64,000 nucleotides of DNA, from positions 124,001-188,000 of the forward strand of contig JASUTE010000002.1 in the NCBI GenBank assembly GCA_030445745.1, read 5' to 3'. Position 1 is the stretch's first letter, and each line of letters starts with the position of its first letter. The notes beneath the pieces were generated by a model. That model saw only the letters and a program-made list of their open reading frames with translations. It did not search any database and was not told the DNA's origin. Source of the stretch: Candidatus Cloacimonadota bacterium. Lineage in GTDB: Bacteria > Cloacimonadota > Cloacimonadia > Cloacimonadales > TCS61. Shown here piece after piece: positions 16,268 to 25,004 of the stretch. Position numbers and translations under genes: made by a program.

Positions 16268-17161
16268 TTAAAATTTACGAGTTAAGATAAAATCGCACAG
16301 CATTAGCAATATTTCGGCTTTTTCTCCATATGGTTTCAGTAATTTTTTAGCATCTTCTATCATTTTTGTAGCCATCTGCTTTGATTTTTCTAAACCATAA
16401 ACAGCCGGGAAGGTCATCTTCTGCACTTTTTTATCTTTGCCAATAGTTTTACCTAAAGTTTGTTCATTACCTTCAACATCCAATATATCGTCCACAATTT
16501 GAAAAGCTAACCCGATCTTTTCTCCAAATTTCTTCATACGGTCCAGATCTGCTTTTTCTGCTTTACCAAAATAGCAGCCGAAACGAATTGCAATATTAAT
16601 AAGTCGAGCTGTTTTATTGTAATGAATATATTCCAGAGTTTTTGGGGAAGGTTTTTTGCCTTCACTCATAATATCTACCATTTGGCCAGCAATAAGGCCA
16701 TTGTTGCCCATTTCTTGGGAAAGTTCTTTAATAACTTTTAGTTTCAGTTTTTCCTCAATCTCGCTATCTGCGATCATCGCAAAAGCATATACCAGCAGTG
16801 AATCTCCGGCTAATAGTGCTATATCGGAACCAAAAACAATATGGCATGCCTTTTTTCCTCTTCGGTAGTCATCATTATCTATTTCCGGCAAATCATCATG
16901 AATAAGCGTGTATGTGTGTAGCATTTCCAAGGCTCCGGCTAATTTGAGTACTTTATCCAAATCATTTTTGAAAAGCAGATAGGTGTTTATGAGCAGATAG
17001 GGTCGCAGTCTTTTACCGCCAGCGAAAAGAGTATGGCGAATAGCCTTATGAATTTGTTTAGGATATTCATCTTTCCTGGGTAAATATCGGTCTATCTCTA
17101 TGTTTACTAATTCTCGTTTTTCTTTTATATCTTTTTTCAGTAGCATTTTTTTGTTACTCAT
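16268..17161 (-). CDS. ispA: Polyprenyl (farnesyl/geranylgeranyl) diphosphate synthase
   Basis: 297 residues. Condenses isopentenyl diphosphate with allylic diphosphates to give C15-C20 precursors for undecaprenyl lipid and quinones. First Asp-rich motif DDLPEIDNDD (Asp89 onward) with the following RRGKKACH, and second Asp-rich motif in FQIVDDILDVEG. The two-residue insertion in the first motif (DDxxxxD) is the bacterial short-chain form, typical of IspA. The start overlaps xseB by 8 bp, the normal xseB-ispA pairing. Exact product length cannot be fixed by eye. Confidence 0.92.
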   Translation of the reverse strand: MSNKKMLLKKDIKEKRELVNIEIDRYLPRKDEYPKQIHKAIRHTLFAGGKRLRPYLLINTYLLFKNDLDKVLKLAGALEMLHTYTLIHDDLPEIDNDDYRRGKKACHIVFGSDIALLAGDSLLVYAFAMIADSEIEEKLKLKVIKELSQEMGNNGLIAGQMVDIMSEGKKPSPKTLEYIHYNKTARLINIAIRFGCYFGKAEKADLDRMKKFGEKIGLAFQIVDDILDVEGNEQTLGKTIGKDKKVQKMTFPAVYGLEKSKQMATKMIEDAKKLLKPYGEKAEILLMLCDFILTRKF

Positions 17162-17375
17162 CTCTATCCCTCTCAGATTCCGTTTCCTGTTGTTTTTGAT
17201 TCAGAATTTCAATTTTATTCTCAATTTTATTCAGTTTTTGGTAGCAATTGTCCACCAGCTTAGAGCCCTCTTCGAACAAGGCAACCAGTTCATCCAGGTC
17301 ATCAACTCCATTTTCCAGTTTGGAAACGATTTCTTCCAATTTCTTTAATGATTCTTCAAACGTAATATCTTTCAT
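17154..17375 (-). CDS. xseB: Exodeoxyribonuclease VII small subunit
   Basis: 73 residues, a two-helix coiled-coil protein starting ITFEESLKKLEEIVSKLENG, the standard XseB opening, followed by DLDELVALFEEGSKLVDNC. It binds the long XseA subunit to form the single-strand DNA exonuclease used in mismatch repair. XseA is not in the window, which is common. Located directly before ispA, with an 8 bp overlap, and 9 bp after the M23 peptidase. Confidence 0.92.
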   Translation of the reverse strand: MKDITFEESLKKLEEIVSKLENGVDDLDELVALFEEGSKLVDNCYQKLNKIENKIEILNQKQQETESERDRDE

Positions 17376-17384
17376 GATGGTATT

Positions 17385-18299
17385 CTATTTCTGGGTTACC
17401 ACAATTTCTTGCTTCTGTTTATTCAAATAATTATAGGGATTGCGGCGACGGCCATAACGTAAAATTTCATAGTGCAGATGGGCACCTGTGGAACGGCCGG
17501 TATTTCCCATTTCGGCAATTATTTCACCACGCTTCACAGTATCGCCTTTATTTACCAGTATCTTGTGGAGATGAGCATATTTGGTAGTATAACCAAATTT
17601 ATGTTTTATAGTAATATAGCGGCCAAAATATTTCTTTCTGCCCACTTCTACTACTTTCCCTTGAGCTGTAGCATAGATGGGTGTGCCCACCATATTGGCA
17701 AAGTCCAAACCATTGTGAAAGTTACGTCTTTTGGTAAGAGGATGTGTACGCCAACCAAAAGCTTCAGAAATTCTGCCATAGGTGGGATATATGGAGGGAG
17801 TGCTAAGATAAAGTTCTTCTTGCAGCTGCAGTTGCTCTAAAACTTCTTTGTGAGAGTTGTAGTTGAAATCTACTTTACTCTGCAATTGATTCAATCTATT
17901 CAAGGTAAGATTATAATTCAGGTTAAAAGCAGCTTCGCTTTTACTGAAGGTAGTATCGATAAACGGAAGACCACCTAAACCCATCTGACGGATATCCTTA
18001 TTTATCTCTTTTAAATTATATTCTTTACGAATACTATCTTCCCACTCTTCCATAGTTTTTAGTCTAGCAGTTAGCGAATCGATTTCTGCTGAAAGCCCTG
18101 TGAATTTTTCTTTCAAAAGCTTATTTTCGGAAAGGGTTTCACTGGCTAGGCGGTATTTATGATAATTATCTATAATAAACCAAACAGATCCTGCTAAAAG
18201 CATTGTAAGAACCAAAATAAGGGATAGCAGAACATACCAGCTTCTGCGGCTAATATATTTTTCTTGTTTTGATTCTGATTTTGTTTCATTTTCCGCCAA
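17385..18299 (-). CDS. M23/LytM-family peptidase
   Basis: 304 residues. One N-terminal membrane helix (VLLSLILVLTMLLAGSVWFI), a periplasmic coiled coil (~55-115), then a LytM domain from about 175. Zinc-site motifs are complete: HNGLDF (H-x3-D) and HLHYE (HxH), with the usual GTPIYATAQGKVV, GYTTKYAHL and GDTVKRGEIIAEMGNTGRST blocks. So it should be an active endopeptidase that cuts peptidoglycan cross-links. First gene of the 13-gene run that also holds an FtsEX-like pair, the known type of activator of such hydrolases. The upstream region to 18472 is shared with a divergent gene. Confidence 0.88.
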   Translation of the reverse strand: MAENETKSESKQEKYISRRSWYVLLSLILVLTMLLAGSVWFIIDNYHKYRLASETLSENKLLKEKFTGLSAEIDSLTARLKTMEEWEDSIRKEYNLKEINKDIRQMGLGGLPFIDTTFSKSEAAFNLNYNLTLNRLNQLQSKVDFNYNSHKEVLEQLQLQEELYLSTPSIYPTYGRISEAFGWRTHPLTKRRNFHNGLDFANMVGTPIYATAQGKVVEVGRKKYFGRYITIKHKFGYTTKYAHLHKILVNKGDTVKRGEIIAEMGNTGRSTGAHLHYEILRYGRRRNPYNYLNKQKQEIVVTQK

Positions 18300-18415
18300 A
18301 ATTACAGTTTCTCCTTTTCCAATAAAATTTTTTCCAATAAAATAAGATGAACAATAATGTCAAGATATTTAACTATCGTAGCTTTGGGGAATTAGGCCAA
18401 ATTGAAATAAAATAC

Positions 18416-18444
18416 TTGACCTTATTTAATTATAAAATCATAAA
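18416..18444 (+). promoter_or_regulatory. Sigma70-like promoter for the phosphate acyltransferase gene
   Basis: TTGACC (18416-18421) and CATAAA (18439-18444) are separated by 17 bp, in an AT-rich stretch 29 bp upstream of the chosen start. The -35 is one base from consensus; the -10 is fair. The position fits a promoter for the 18473 gene run. Confidence 0.45.
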
Positions 18445-18472
18445 AACCAAAACAAAATTAGAGGAGAAATTT

Positions 18473-19366
18473 ATGATTAACAGTTTTGTTGAGCTATTAA
18501 GAAGAGTTAAAGATAAGCCTTCCAAGAAGGTAGTAATTCCAGGTGCAGATGTTCCGGTTGCTATTCAGGCAGCGATCTATGCTAAACAAGAAAATATTGC
18601 CGATTTTTTACTAATAGGAGACAGCAAAATAATAAAAGAAAGTCTTCAAGCCGAAGCTCCAGAGTTGATAGAAGCGTTTAAAATCGAACACGAAACTGAG
18701 CCAGCCAAAATGGTAGAAAGAGCTGTAACAGCAGTTAAAGAAGGTCGAGCCGAGATAATTCTGAAGGGAAATACCAGTACTTCTCAACTTTTAAAAGGAG
18801 TGTTGAATAAAGAGTATGGCCTACAAACAGGTAATATACTGAGCGATGTTTTTGTATTTGAAGCCAAAAATCGTCTTACTCTAATGACCGATGGTGGAAT
18901 TATTTTATATCCGCAGCTCCAAGAAAAAATTGCTATTATAAAAAATGCAGTTAATGTAGCGCATGCTTTGGGAAACCCTAACCCCAAAGTGGCACTCTTA
19001 GGAGCTGTTGAAGTTCCCAACCTCCAAATGCAATGTACATTAGATGCAGCTGTGTTAGCAAAAATGAACCAACGCGGCCAGATAAAAGGTTGTGTGGTGG
19101 ATGGTCCCTTTGCTTTGGATAATGCTATCTCAGAAAAAGCTGCCAAAATAAAAAAAGTTGAATCACCTGTAGCTGGGAAAGCAGATATTTTGGTAGTTCC
19201 TAATATTGAAGCTGGTAATATCTTTGGAAAATCTTTAACTTACTATGGTAATATAATGACAGCCCATGTGGTAATGGGTGCTAAGGCACCTATTCTTATC
19301 ACTTCGCGGGCAGATGATGCTTATACAAAACTTTATTCTATAGCTTTAGGAATTATAAGTGCTTAA
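18473..19366 (+). CDS. Phosphate acetyl/butyryltransferase
   Basis: 297 residues from the ATG at 18473, chosen for the strong AGAGGAG just upstream; a longer frame from 18347 contains no family sequence before this Met. The protein belongs to the phosphate acetyl/butyryl-transferase family, which swaps CoA for phosphate on acetyl- or butyryl-CoA to give an acyl phosphate for ATP formation. Seen: KKVVIPGADVPVAIQAA, ILKGNTSTSQLLKGVL, CVVDGPFALDNAISEKAA and DILVVPNIEAGN, all typical blocks of Ptb. Length (~300) and DGPFALDNA favour butyryl-type (Ptb) over acetyl-type. No acyl kinase is in the window. Shares one base with rlmH (TAATG). Confidence 0.85.
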   Translation: MINSFVELLRRVKDKPSKKVVIPGADVPVAIQAAIYAKQENIADFLLIGDSKIIKESLQAEAPELIEAFKIEHETEPAKMVERAVTAVKEGRAEIILKGNTSTSQLLKGVLNKEYGLQTGNILSDVFVFEAKNRLTLMTDGGIILYPQLQEKIAIIKNAVNVAHALGNPNPKVALLGAVEVPNLQMQCTLDAAVLAKMNQRGQIKGCVVDGPFALDNAISEKAAKIKKVESPVAGKADILVVPNIEAGNIFGKSLTYYGNIMTAHVVMGAKAPILITSRADDAYTKLYSIALGIISA

Positions 19367-19830
19367 TGAGTATTAAACTTTTGTGTTTAGGTAGAACCAA
19401 ACAAGATTTTGTAAAAAAGGGAATGCAAGAGTACCAGAAGCGTTTGAACGCTTTTTGTAATCTGAAAGTTAAGGTGCTTTCTGATGAAAAATTAACTGCT
19501 AAAAAAAGTATGGAAGAAGTTAAAAAGCAAGAAGCTGTTACCCTATTTAAGGAGATTAGTAGCGACGACTATGTGATAGCACTAGATGAGAATGGTCAAC
19601 AGCTTAGCTCACTAAAATTTGCTAAATTCTTGCAAAAGAAGCTGAATTATGGCAATCTTGTTTTTATTATAGGGGGAGTTTATGGTTTGTCGACAGATAT
19701 TCTAAAACGAGCAAATTTAGTTTTAGCATTTTCCAAATTCACCTTTACTCACCAAATGATAAGATTGCTATTTATGGAGCAGATCTACCGTGCCTTTACC
19801 ATAATAAATAATAAAAAATATCACTATTAG
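19366..19830 (+). CDS. rlmH: 23S rRNA (pseudouridine1915-N3)-methyltransferase
   Basis: 154 residues, the usual size of this SPOUT methyltransferase, which methylates pseudouridine 1915 in helix 69 of 23S rRNA on assembled ribosomes. Seen: start IKLLCLGRTK, the deep trefoil-knot motif FIIGGVYGLS, and the conserved tail FTHQMIRLLFMEQIYRAFTI ending in KYHY. Its ATG overlaps the previous stop (TAATG), so it is translated together with the acyltransferase. Confidence 0.95.
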   Translation: MSIKLLCLGRTKQDFVKKGMQEYQKRLNAFCNLKVKVLSDEKLTAKKSMEEVKKQEAVTLFKEISSDDYVIALDENGQQLSSLKFAKFLQKKLNYGNLVFIIGGVYGLSTDILKRANLVLAFSKFTFTHQMIRLLFMEQIYRAFTIINNKKYHY

Positions 19831-19832
19831 CT

Positions 19833-20180
19833 ATGAAATGGACTAAAGAGCTTTTTACAGATCTTAGGATAATGATTATCGTACTGGTTACGGTGGTTAT
19901 TAGTTTAAGTACCTACAGCATCATGAACTGGATATTCATAAAAATAAATGAGCCGGATAATAGGATAAGGATAGATAAGTTTGAAGAAAGCTATGAAAGC
20001 CCAAGAACTAATTTTCCACCAGAAGAGCCAAAGGAAGATAAGGGTTCGGTCGGTAGAATAAAAACCAAGCAAAATATAGGTCGCTGGGTTCATCCTGCCA
20101 TAGTTATTATTATTTCGGTTATAGTAGTAGTACTTTTTTTGGGAGTTTTAGTGGTGGCTTTTGTATCAAGATTTTTATAA
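19833..20180 (+). CDS. Small membrane protein of unknown function
   Basis: 115 residues, begins 2 bp after rlmH. Two long hydrophobic helices, near residues 12-34 (MIIVLVTVVISLSTYSIMNW) and 87-112 (IIISVIVVVLFLGVLVVAF), flank a charged loop of about 45 residues rich in Glu, Pro and Lys (PPEEPKEDKGSVGRIKTKQN). No family recognised. It sits directly upstream of the secreted C25 protease (11 bp), so a role in the envelope is likely but unproven. Confidence 0.55.
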   Translation: MKWTKELFTDLRIMIIVLVTVVISLSTYSIMNWIFIKINEPDNRIRIDKFEESYESPRTNFPPEEPKEDKGSVGRIKTKQNIGRWVHPAIVIIISVIVVVLFLGVLVVAFVSRFL

Positions 20181-20191
20181 GGAGGAAAAGT

Positions 20192-23100
20192 ATGTCCAAA
20201 AAAATAGTTATTTACCTCTTAGCTTTTATTGCAGTTAGTTTACATGCCTTTACCCTAGAATACTTTCCTAAAAAACCAGCTATAGATGTAGTTGGGGGAT
20301 TTTCGGTAATATCGAATTTACAAGCATATGAAGATAAACCTGGAGCTCCTATGTTACCTCTGGAAACCATATTTATAAAATTACCGAATGGAGAAAAAAT
20401 AGGCGATATTGAGATTGTTTACGAAAATGAAGAAAACATAAGATTAAAAAAAGCATTAAAACCTATTCAACGTCAGCAACCACTTCTTTCTAGTAAAAAT
20501 TTAGGAATCATTCCACCACAGCAGCCATATTACTCGCAAGAACGATTTCCAGCGGAAAAATTGATAAGTAGTGGGCACGGGTACAGCGGGAATAGTAAAA
20601 TTGGTAGGATTAGTTTTTATAGTGCCCAGTATTTACCACTTCAAAAAACATTGGTTTTTCCGCAGAAAATAATTATAAACTATGAATTAATTCCAGATCC
20701 AGCTCAGAGGAAAAATAAGTTACCAGATAGTTTTGCCAGTTGGCAAATCCAACAAAACATGGGAATAAAAGTAAACAGAGATGCACCAGAACCGGTATAT
20801 TTGTTGGTTTTACCTGAACAATTTCTTGCAGCTTACCAACCACTTATAGAATGGCGACAAAAACAAGGCATTAATGTATTGGTGGGAATTTATGAAGAAA
20901 TAGTTGCTAACAGAAGCGGGGTAGATGAACAACAGATGCTGCGCGATTATGTTCGAGATAAATACCAGGAATATGGCGTTTCACATCTCACAATCGGAGC
21001 AGATGATTCTATAATTCCTAGCCGCATAACTTTTGCTTTCGATTGCAATTATGGCTCGCAGATCGATGAAAACGAATTACTCTGCGATATGTATTTTGGA
21101 TGTTTAGATGGTAGCTGGGATGCTAATGGCAATCAAATTTATGGCGAAGATGATGATAATCCCGATTATTTGGCAGAAGTTTTTGTATCGCGAATACCAG
21201 CTGAAAATTCCTTTCAGGTTAGTAGCTATGTAGAAAAATTAATCGGTTATGAACAGGGAAATATTGAAGAATACCAAAAAGCAGGTGGATTTTCCATGGA
21301 GTTGTGGAGTGGCTCGAATAGCCAAGTATGCCAACAATTTATCTACGATAAATATTTTCCAGATGACTATGAGATCGATTTTTTGTATGGACAAAATAAT
21401 AACGATGAAAATGCTTATGATTTAATAAATTCAAATTTAAATTGTGCTCAACATACAGGTCATGGTTGGTTTACTGTTTTAAGTTTGGAAGATGGCAATA
21501 TAAACCAGAATAATTTGTATAATATGCAGAACGACTGGGGTGGAATTTTTTATTCTATTGGATGTTGGACAGCTGCTTTAGACTATGATGCCATTGGTGA
21601 AGATATTGTACGCAAATTAGACTCAGGGTTTTTAGGTTATATAGGTAATTCACGCTATGGCTGGGGAGCTCCGGCTGCTCCTGGGTTTGGCTTTTCTGAA
21701 TTCTATCAAAAAGAGATGTTTCGTCTATTTTTCCAAGAAGAAATTTATGATTTAGCAGCACTGAATTATTCTCAAAAAATTCCCTATTTCCCTTATTTTT
21801 CAGGGAAATCTATCTATAAATGGGTAGGTTATGAATTGAATGCTCTGGGTGACAGTTTTTGTCGATTTTATAATCAGAATCCGGCAGAAATGCAATTAAC
21901 TGCAATAAATTTAATAGATTCTGTAAAAGTAAAAGTCTATTCGGAAGAATCTCCGGTAGCGAATGCTGTGGTTACTATAGGTAACCATCAAGGTAAAACA
22001 GACCGAAATGGCGAGATTTGCCTTCCCTATACTGAGCAAGTAGTTTCAGCTTATAAATATGGATATAAATTTTTGCAAACAGAGCTTGCAGACATTTTTT
22101 CTAATTATGAATTGACTATAGACACAGAATTGGAACTTGCCTACGAGCAGGGAGAGCAATTTCAAGTTGAATCTGTTTTTTACAACAATACAAATGAAAA
22201 TGTAGATTTTGAGATAAACTATTGCTACAATGAAGCTGATATTCAATTGGAGCAAATAGGCCAACAGCCAGAATCGGTAGAAGCTAACTCTAATGTTAAC
22301 TTGGCACCTGTACAAATTTATCTGAAGTCAATTGCAGAAAGCTATCAAATGCAGGACGGAAAGATTATTCCTTTTATATTACAAGTTACCGATCCAGATT
22401 CTGGAGAAATTTTAGCGCAACATACCTTTAAATTCAAAATTGCAGCTCCCGCCTTCCAAATAAGAAATTTGCAGTGGGCAAATTACAGTTTGGAAGCAGG
22501 CGGTGTTAACGATTTTTATTTCGAATTGCATAACATTGGCTCTATTGGGGCAGAAAATGTGCAGATAGATTTTGTTTCTGATAGTGAATGGATAAGTTTT
22601 GCAGAATCTAGCATAATTTGGCCAGAAATAATTGAGCCAGGAGAATATGCCATAATCTCCAATCAATTGCAAATTGATGCAGATAGTCCTGAAGAATGGT
22701 GGTCTAATCTACAACTTGAAATAGCTTCACAAGAATATCTTTTCTCACAGAATATCAATTTACCTCAAGATAGTTTTGGCTATTTCAATGATTTTGAAAC
22801 CAATTTCGACTGGACAAGCTCTGAATACTGGCAACTTGTAGACACCTATGCTTTCCAAGGTGAAAATTCTCTCTCATGCCGTCCACAAAATATTGGATAT
22901 TATGCCGCTACTTCCGATTATTTCTATTTTCTTTCAGGTATGGAGCTGTCATTTAAATATCGCTACAAAATGCCTATGTATGGTGAAGATGGATTTTATG
23001 TGCGTTTATTAAGCGAAACTCGTGTTGATACACTGATCTTTCTAGGTGCTGGGGGAGCGCTACCGCCTGAAAACAAAGATGGTGACTATATCGAATCTGA

Positions 23101-23554
23101 CTGGAAGGGTTATAGCCTAAATATTGAAGATTTAACAACTGCAACTTGGCAGGAAGGTGAACTTTTCCAAATAGACTTCTTGTTTAGTTTCCCTGTATTG
23201 GAAGAGGGATTCAATGATTATGGAAATATGCCACAGATAGGTATTTTTCTTGATCAGCTTGCTCTTTCCAGAGCTGGTAATGTAAACAATGAAAACGAGG
23301 AAGTATTACTAACAAATAAGCTGCAATTGTATCCTAATCCATTTAATCCCATATTGAATATCAAAATAGAATCAGAAAAGTCTGCAACACTAAATATATT
23401 CAACGTTAAAGGACAGAAAGTTGCTGTTTTGCAAAAGCAAGCAGAAGAGCAAAATCTAAAATGGAATGCTGCTAAAATGAGTTCAGGAATTTATTTTATA
23501 AGATGGCAACACGAGGGTAAAACTATCACTAAGAAAAGTTTGTTGCTAAAATAA
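20192..23554 (+). CDS. Secreted C25 (gingipain-like) cysteine protease with T9SS sorting tail
   Basis: 1120 residues; start preceded by AAGGAGGAAA. Signal peptide of ~20 residues; prodomain (~20-200) with FSVISNLQAYEDKPGAPMLP typical of gingipain-family propeptides; C25 catalytic domain (~205-570) with the dyad His424 (HTGHGW) and Cys458 (SIGCWT), plus YFGCLDG and EVFVSRIPAEN blocks; then Ig-like/jellyroll domains; and a C-terminal domain from ~1040 with YPNPFNP (Tyr1047), GQKV and SSGIYFIRW, the type A sorting signal of type IX secretion. Such proteases are exported and anchored or released outside the cell to degrade proteins. The catalytic pair is intact. The tail implies a type IX secretion machine elsewhere, in agreement with porX at 42185-43738. 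Confidence 0.88.
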   Translation: MSKKIVIYLLAFIAVSLHAFTLEYFPKKPAIDVVGGFSVISNLQAYEDKPGAPMLPLETIFIKLPNGEKIGDIEIVYENEENIRLKKALKPIQRQQPLLSSKNLGIIPPQQPYYSQERFPAEKLISSGHGYSGNSKIGRISFYSAQYLPLQKTLVFPQKIIINYELIPDPAQRKNKLPDSFASWQIQQNMGIKVNRDAPEPVYLLVLPEQFLAAYQPLIEWRQKQGINVLVGIYEEIVANRSGVDEQQMLRDYVRDKYQEYGVSHLTIGADDSIIPSRITFAFDCNYGSQIDENELLCDMYFGCLDGSWDANGNQIYGEDDDNPDYLAEVFVSRIPAENSFQVSSYVEKLIGYEQGNIEEYQKAGGFSMELWSGSNSQVCQQFIYDKYFPDDYEIDFLYGQNNNDENAYDLINSNLNCAQHTGHGWFTVLSLEDGNINQNNLYNMQNDWGGIFYSIGCWTAALDYDAIGEDIVRKLDSGFLGYIGNSRYGWGAPAAPGFGFSEFYQKEMFRLFFQEEIYDLAALNYSQKIPYFPYFSGKSIYKWVGYELNALGDSFCRFYNQNPAEMQLTAINLIDSVKVKVYSEESPVANAVVTIGNHQGKTDRNGEICLPYTEQVVSAYKYGYKFLQTELADIFSNYELTIDTELELAYEQGEQFQVESVFYNNTNENVDFEINYCYNEADIQLEQIGQQPESVEANSNVNLAPVQIYLKSIAESYQMQDGKIIPFILQVTDPDSGEILAQHTFKFKIAAPAFQIRNLQWANYSLEAGGVNDFYFELHNIGSIGAENVQIDFVSDSEWISFAESSIIWPEIIEPGEYAIISNQLQIDADSPEEWWSNLQLEIASQEYLFSQNINLPQDSFGYFNDFETNFDWTSSEYWQLVDTYAFQGENSLSCRPQNIGYYAATSDYFYFLSGMELSFKYRYKMPMYGEDGFYVRLLSETRVDTLIFLGAGGALPPENKDGDYIESDWKGYSLNIEDLTTATWQEGELFQIDFLFSFPVLEEGFNDYGNMPQIGIFLDQLALSRAGNVNNENEEVLLTNKLQLYPNPFNPILNIKIESEKSATLNIFNVKGQKVAVLQKQAEEQNLKWNAAKMSSGIYFIRWQHEGKTITKKSLLLK

Positions 23555-23581
23555 ATTAGCAATAATACAAAGGAAGGAATT

Positions 23582-23956
23582 ATGATAGAAAAATTGATTG
23601 AACAGGCAAAAAAAGCCTCATTAAATGCATATGCACCTTATTCAGGATTTAAGGTAGGGGCTGCTCTGCTTACTAAGTCGGGGAAAATATTTACGGGCTG
23701 CAATGTGGAAAATTCCTCCTATGGATTAACCAATTGTGCGGAACGAACTGCGATTTTCAAAGCGGTTAGCGAAGGCGAAAAAGAGTTTGAACATCTGGTC
23801 ATCTATGTAGATTCCCCCAAACTCTTTACTCCCTGCGGCGCTTGCCGACAAGTAATTAGTGAATTTTCCCAGGAGCTACCGGTTACCATTATTTCCCAAA
23901 ACGAAAACTTGGAAACGGATATGGGAAAACTTTTGCCATATACTTTCAAGTTGTAA
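23582..23956 (+). CDS. cdd: Cytidine deaminase
   Basis: 124 residues, the homotetrameric short form. Deaminates cytidine and deoxycytidine to uridine forms for pyrimidine salvage. Zinc site: Cys52 in NCAERTA (with catalytic Glu54) and PCGACRQ (Cys85, Cys88). The start MIEKLIEQAKKASLNAYAPY followed by SGFKVGAAL is standard. AAGGAAGG lies upstream of the ATG. Follows the C25 protease by 27 bp, so it may be read with it. Confidence 0.95.
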   Translation: MIEKLIEQAKKASLNAYAPYSGFKVGAALLTKSGKIFTGCNVENSSYGLTNCAERTAIFKAVSEGEKEFEHLVIYVDSPKLFTPCGACRQVISEFSQELPVTIISQNENLETDMGKLLPYTFKL

Positions 23957-23979
23957 TATTTAACACTATCAACAAAAGT

Positions 23980-24007
23980 TTGCTTTTTCTGGGGAAAGCT
24001 TTATAAT
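23980..24007 (+). promoter_or_regulatory. Sigma70-like promoter for trxB
   Basis: A perfect TATAAT at 24002-24007 lies 16 bp after TTGCTT (23980-23985), in the 83 bp gap between cdd and trxB and 33 bp before the trxB ATG. The strong -10 makes this one of the clearest promoters in the window. Confidence 0.55.
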
Positions 24008-24039
24008 AGTAATTAAAACATTGGGAATGGAGTAAGGGA

Positions 24040-24966
24040 ATGAAATATGATGTAGCAATTATTGGAGCTGGGCCTGGCGGGCTTAGTGCAGCTGTATATG
24101 CAGCGCGTGGCGGCTTAAAGACAGTAGTTTTTGAAAAAGGTGTGGTAGGCGGGCAAATAGTTTTAACTGCCGAAGTAGAAAATTATCCCGGGTTTGCAGA
24201 ATCTTTGAGTGGATTTGAACTCATAGATAAGATGAAAAAGCAAGTTGAAAAATTCAAGGCAGAGATAAAAGAGGAAGAGGTAAAAGCTATAGGCTTAGAA
24301 GGCTTGTGCAAGATTATCGAAACTAGCTCAGGTACATATCGAGCAAAATCGGTTATATTGGCTACAGGTGCGCACCCACGTAAATTAAATGTACCGGGAG
24401 AGGAAAAATATACAGGACGAGGAGTTTCTTACTGTGCTACCTGCGACGGCGCTCTCTATCGAGATAAGATAGTTGCAGTGGTTGGCGGAGGAGACTCTGC
24501 TGTTGAAGAAGCTATGTTTCTTACCCGCTTTGCTAAAAAAGTTTATTTAATTCACCGCCGCGATCAGTTACGTGCTGTGAAAATTTTACAGGAGAGAGCT
24601 TTTAAAAATAACAAGATAGAGATTATCTGGGATACAGTTATTCAAGGGATAGATGGTGGCGAGCAGCTGGAGAAATTACATCTCTACAATCGTAAAACTG
24701 AAGAATTTAAAACTCTAAAGATAGATGGCTTATTTGTTTATGTAGGAATTATTCCCAACAATGAGCTGATAGAATCGCGCATCGATTTGAATGAACATGG
24801 ATTTATTATTACCGATGAAGAGATGCATACCAATATTCCTGGCATCTATGCAGCTGGTGATATTGTCGATAAACCTTTAAGACAGGTTGTTACAGCCGCT
24901 GGTGAAGGTGCTACAGCAGCTTTCAGTGCCGAAAAATGGATTCAAGAGCATATAGATAAATTCTAA
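24040..24966 (+). CDS. trxB: Thioredoxin reductase
   Basis: 308 residues, low-molecular-weight FAD/NADPH type. Reduces thioredoxin for disulfide balance. Seen: FAD-binding GAGPGGLSAAVYAARGG near the start, redox-active CATC (Cys132, Cys135) in YCATCDGALY, NADPH-binding GGGDSAVEEA, and the second FAD motif GIYAAGDIVDK. The order FAD - NADPH/CxxC - FAD is normal. It has its own promoter and ends before a bidirectional terminator, so it is probably monocistronic. Confidence 0.95.
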   Translation: MKYDVAIIGAGPGGLSAAVYAARGGLKTVVFEKGVVGGQIVLTAEVENYPGFAESLSGFELIDKMKKQVEKFKAEIKEEEVKAIGLEGLCKIIETSSGTYRAKSVILATGAHPRKLNVPGEEKYTGRGVSYCATCDGALYRDKIVAVVGGGDSAVEEAMFLTRFAKKVYLIHRRDQLRAVKILQERAFKNNKIEIIWDTVIQGIDGGEQLEKLHLYNRKTEEFKTLKIDGLFVYVGIIPNNELIESRIDLNEHGFIITDEEMHTNIPGIYAAGDIVDKPLRQVVTAAGEGATAAFSAEKWIQEHIDKF

Positions 24967-24978
24967 AGATAAAAAAAG

Positions 24979-24997
24979 GGCATCCTTATCGGATGCC
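24979..24997. terminator. Bidirectional terminator between trxB and the 25005 gene
   Basis: A 7 bp perfect stem GGCATCC/GGATGCC with a 5-base loop. It is preceded by a run of seven A and followed by TATTTGTTTATT, so it offers a hairpin plus T-tract in both directions. It lies between the convergent ends of trxB (+) and the hypothetical gene (-). Confidence 0.85.
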
Positions 24998-25004
24998 TAT
25001 TTGT

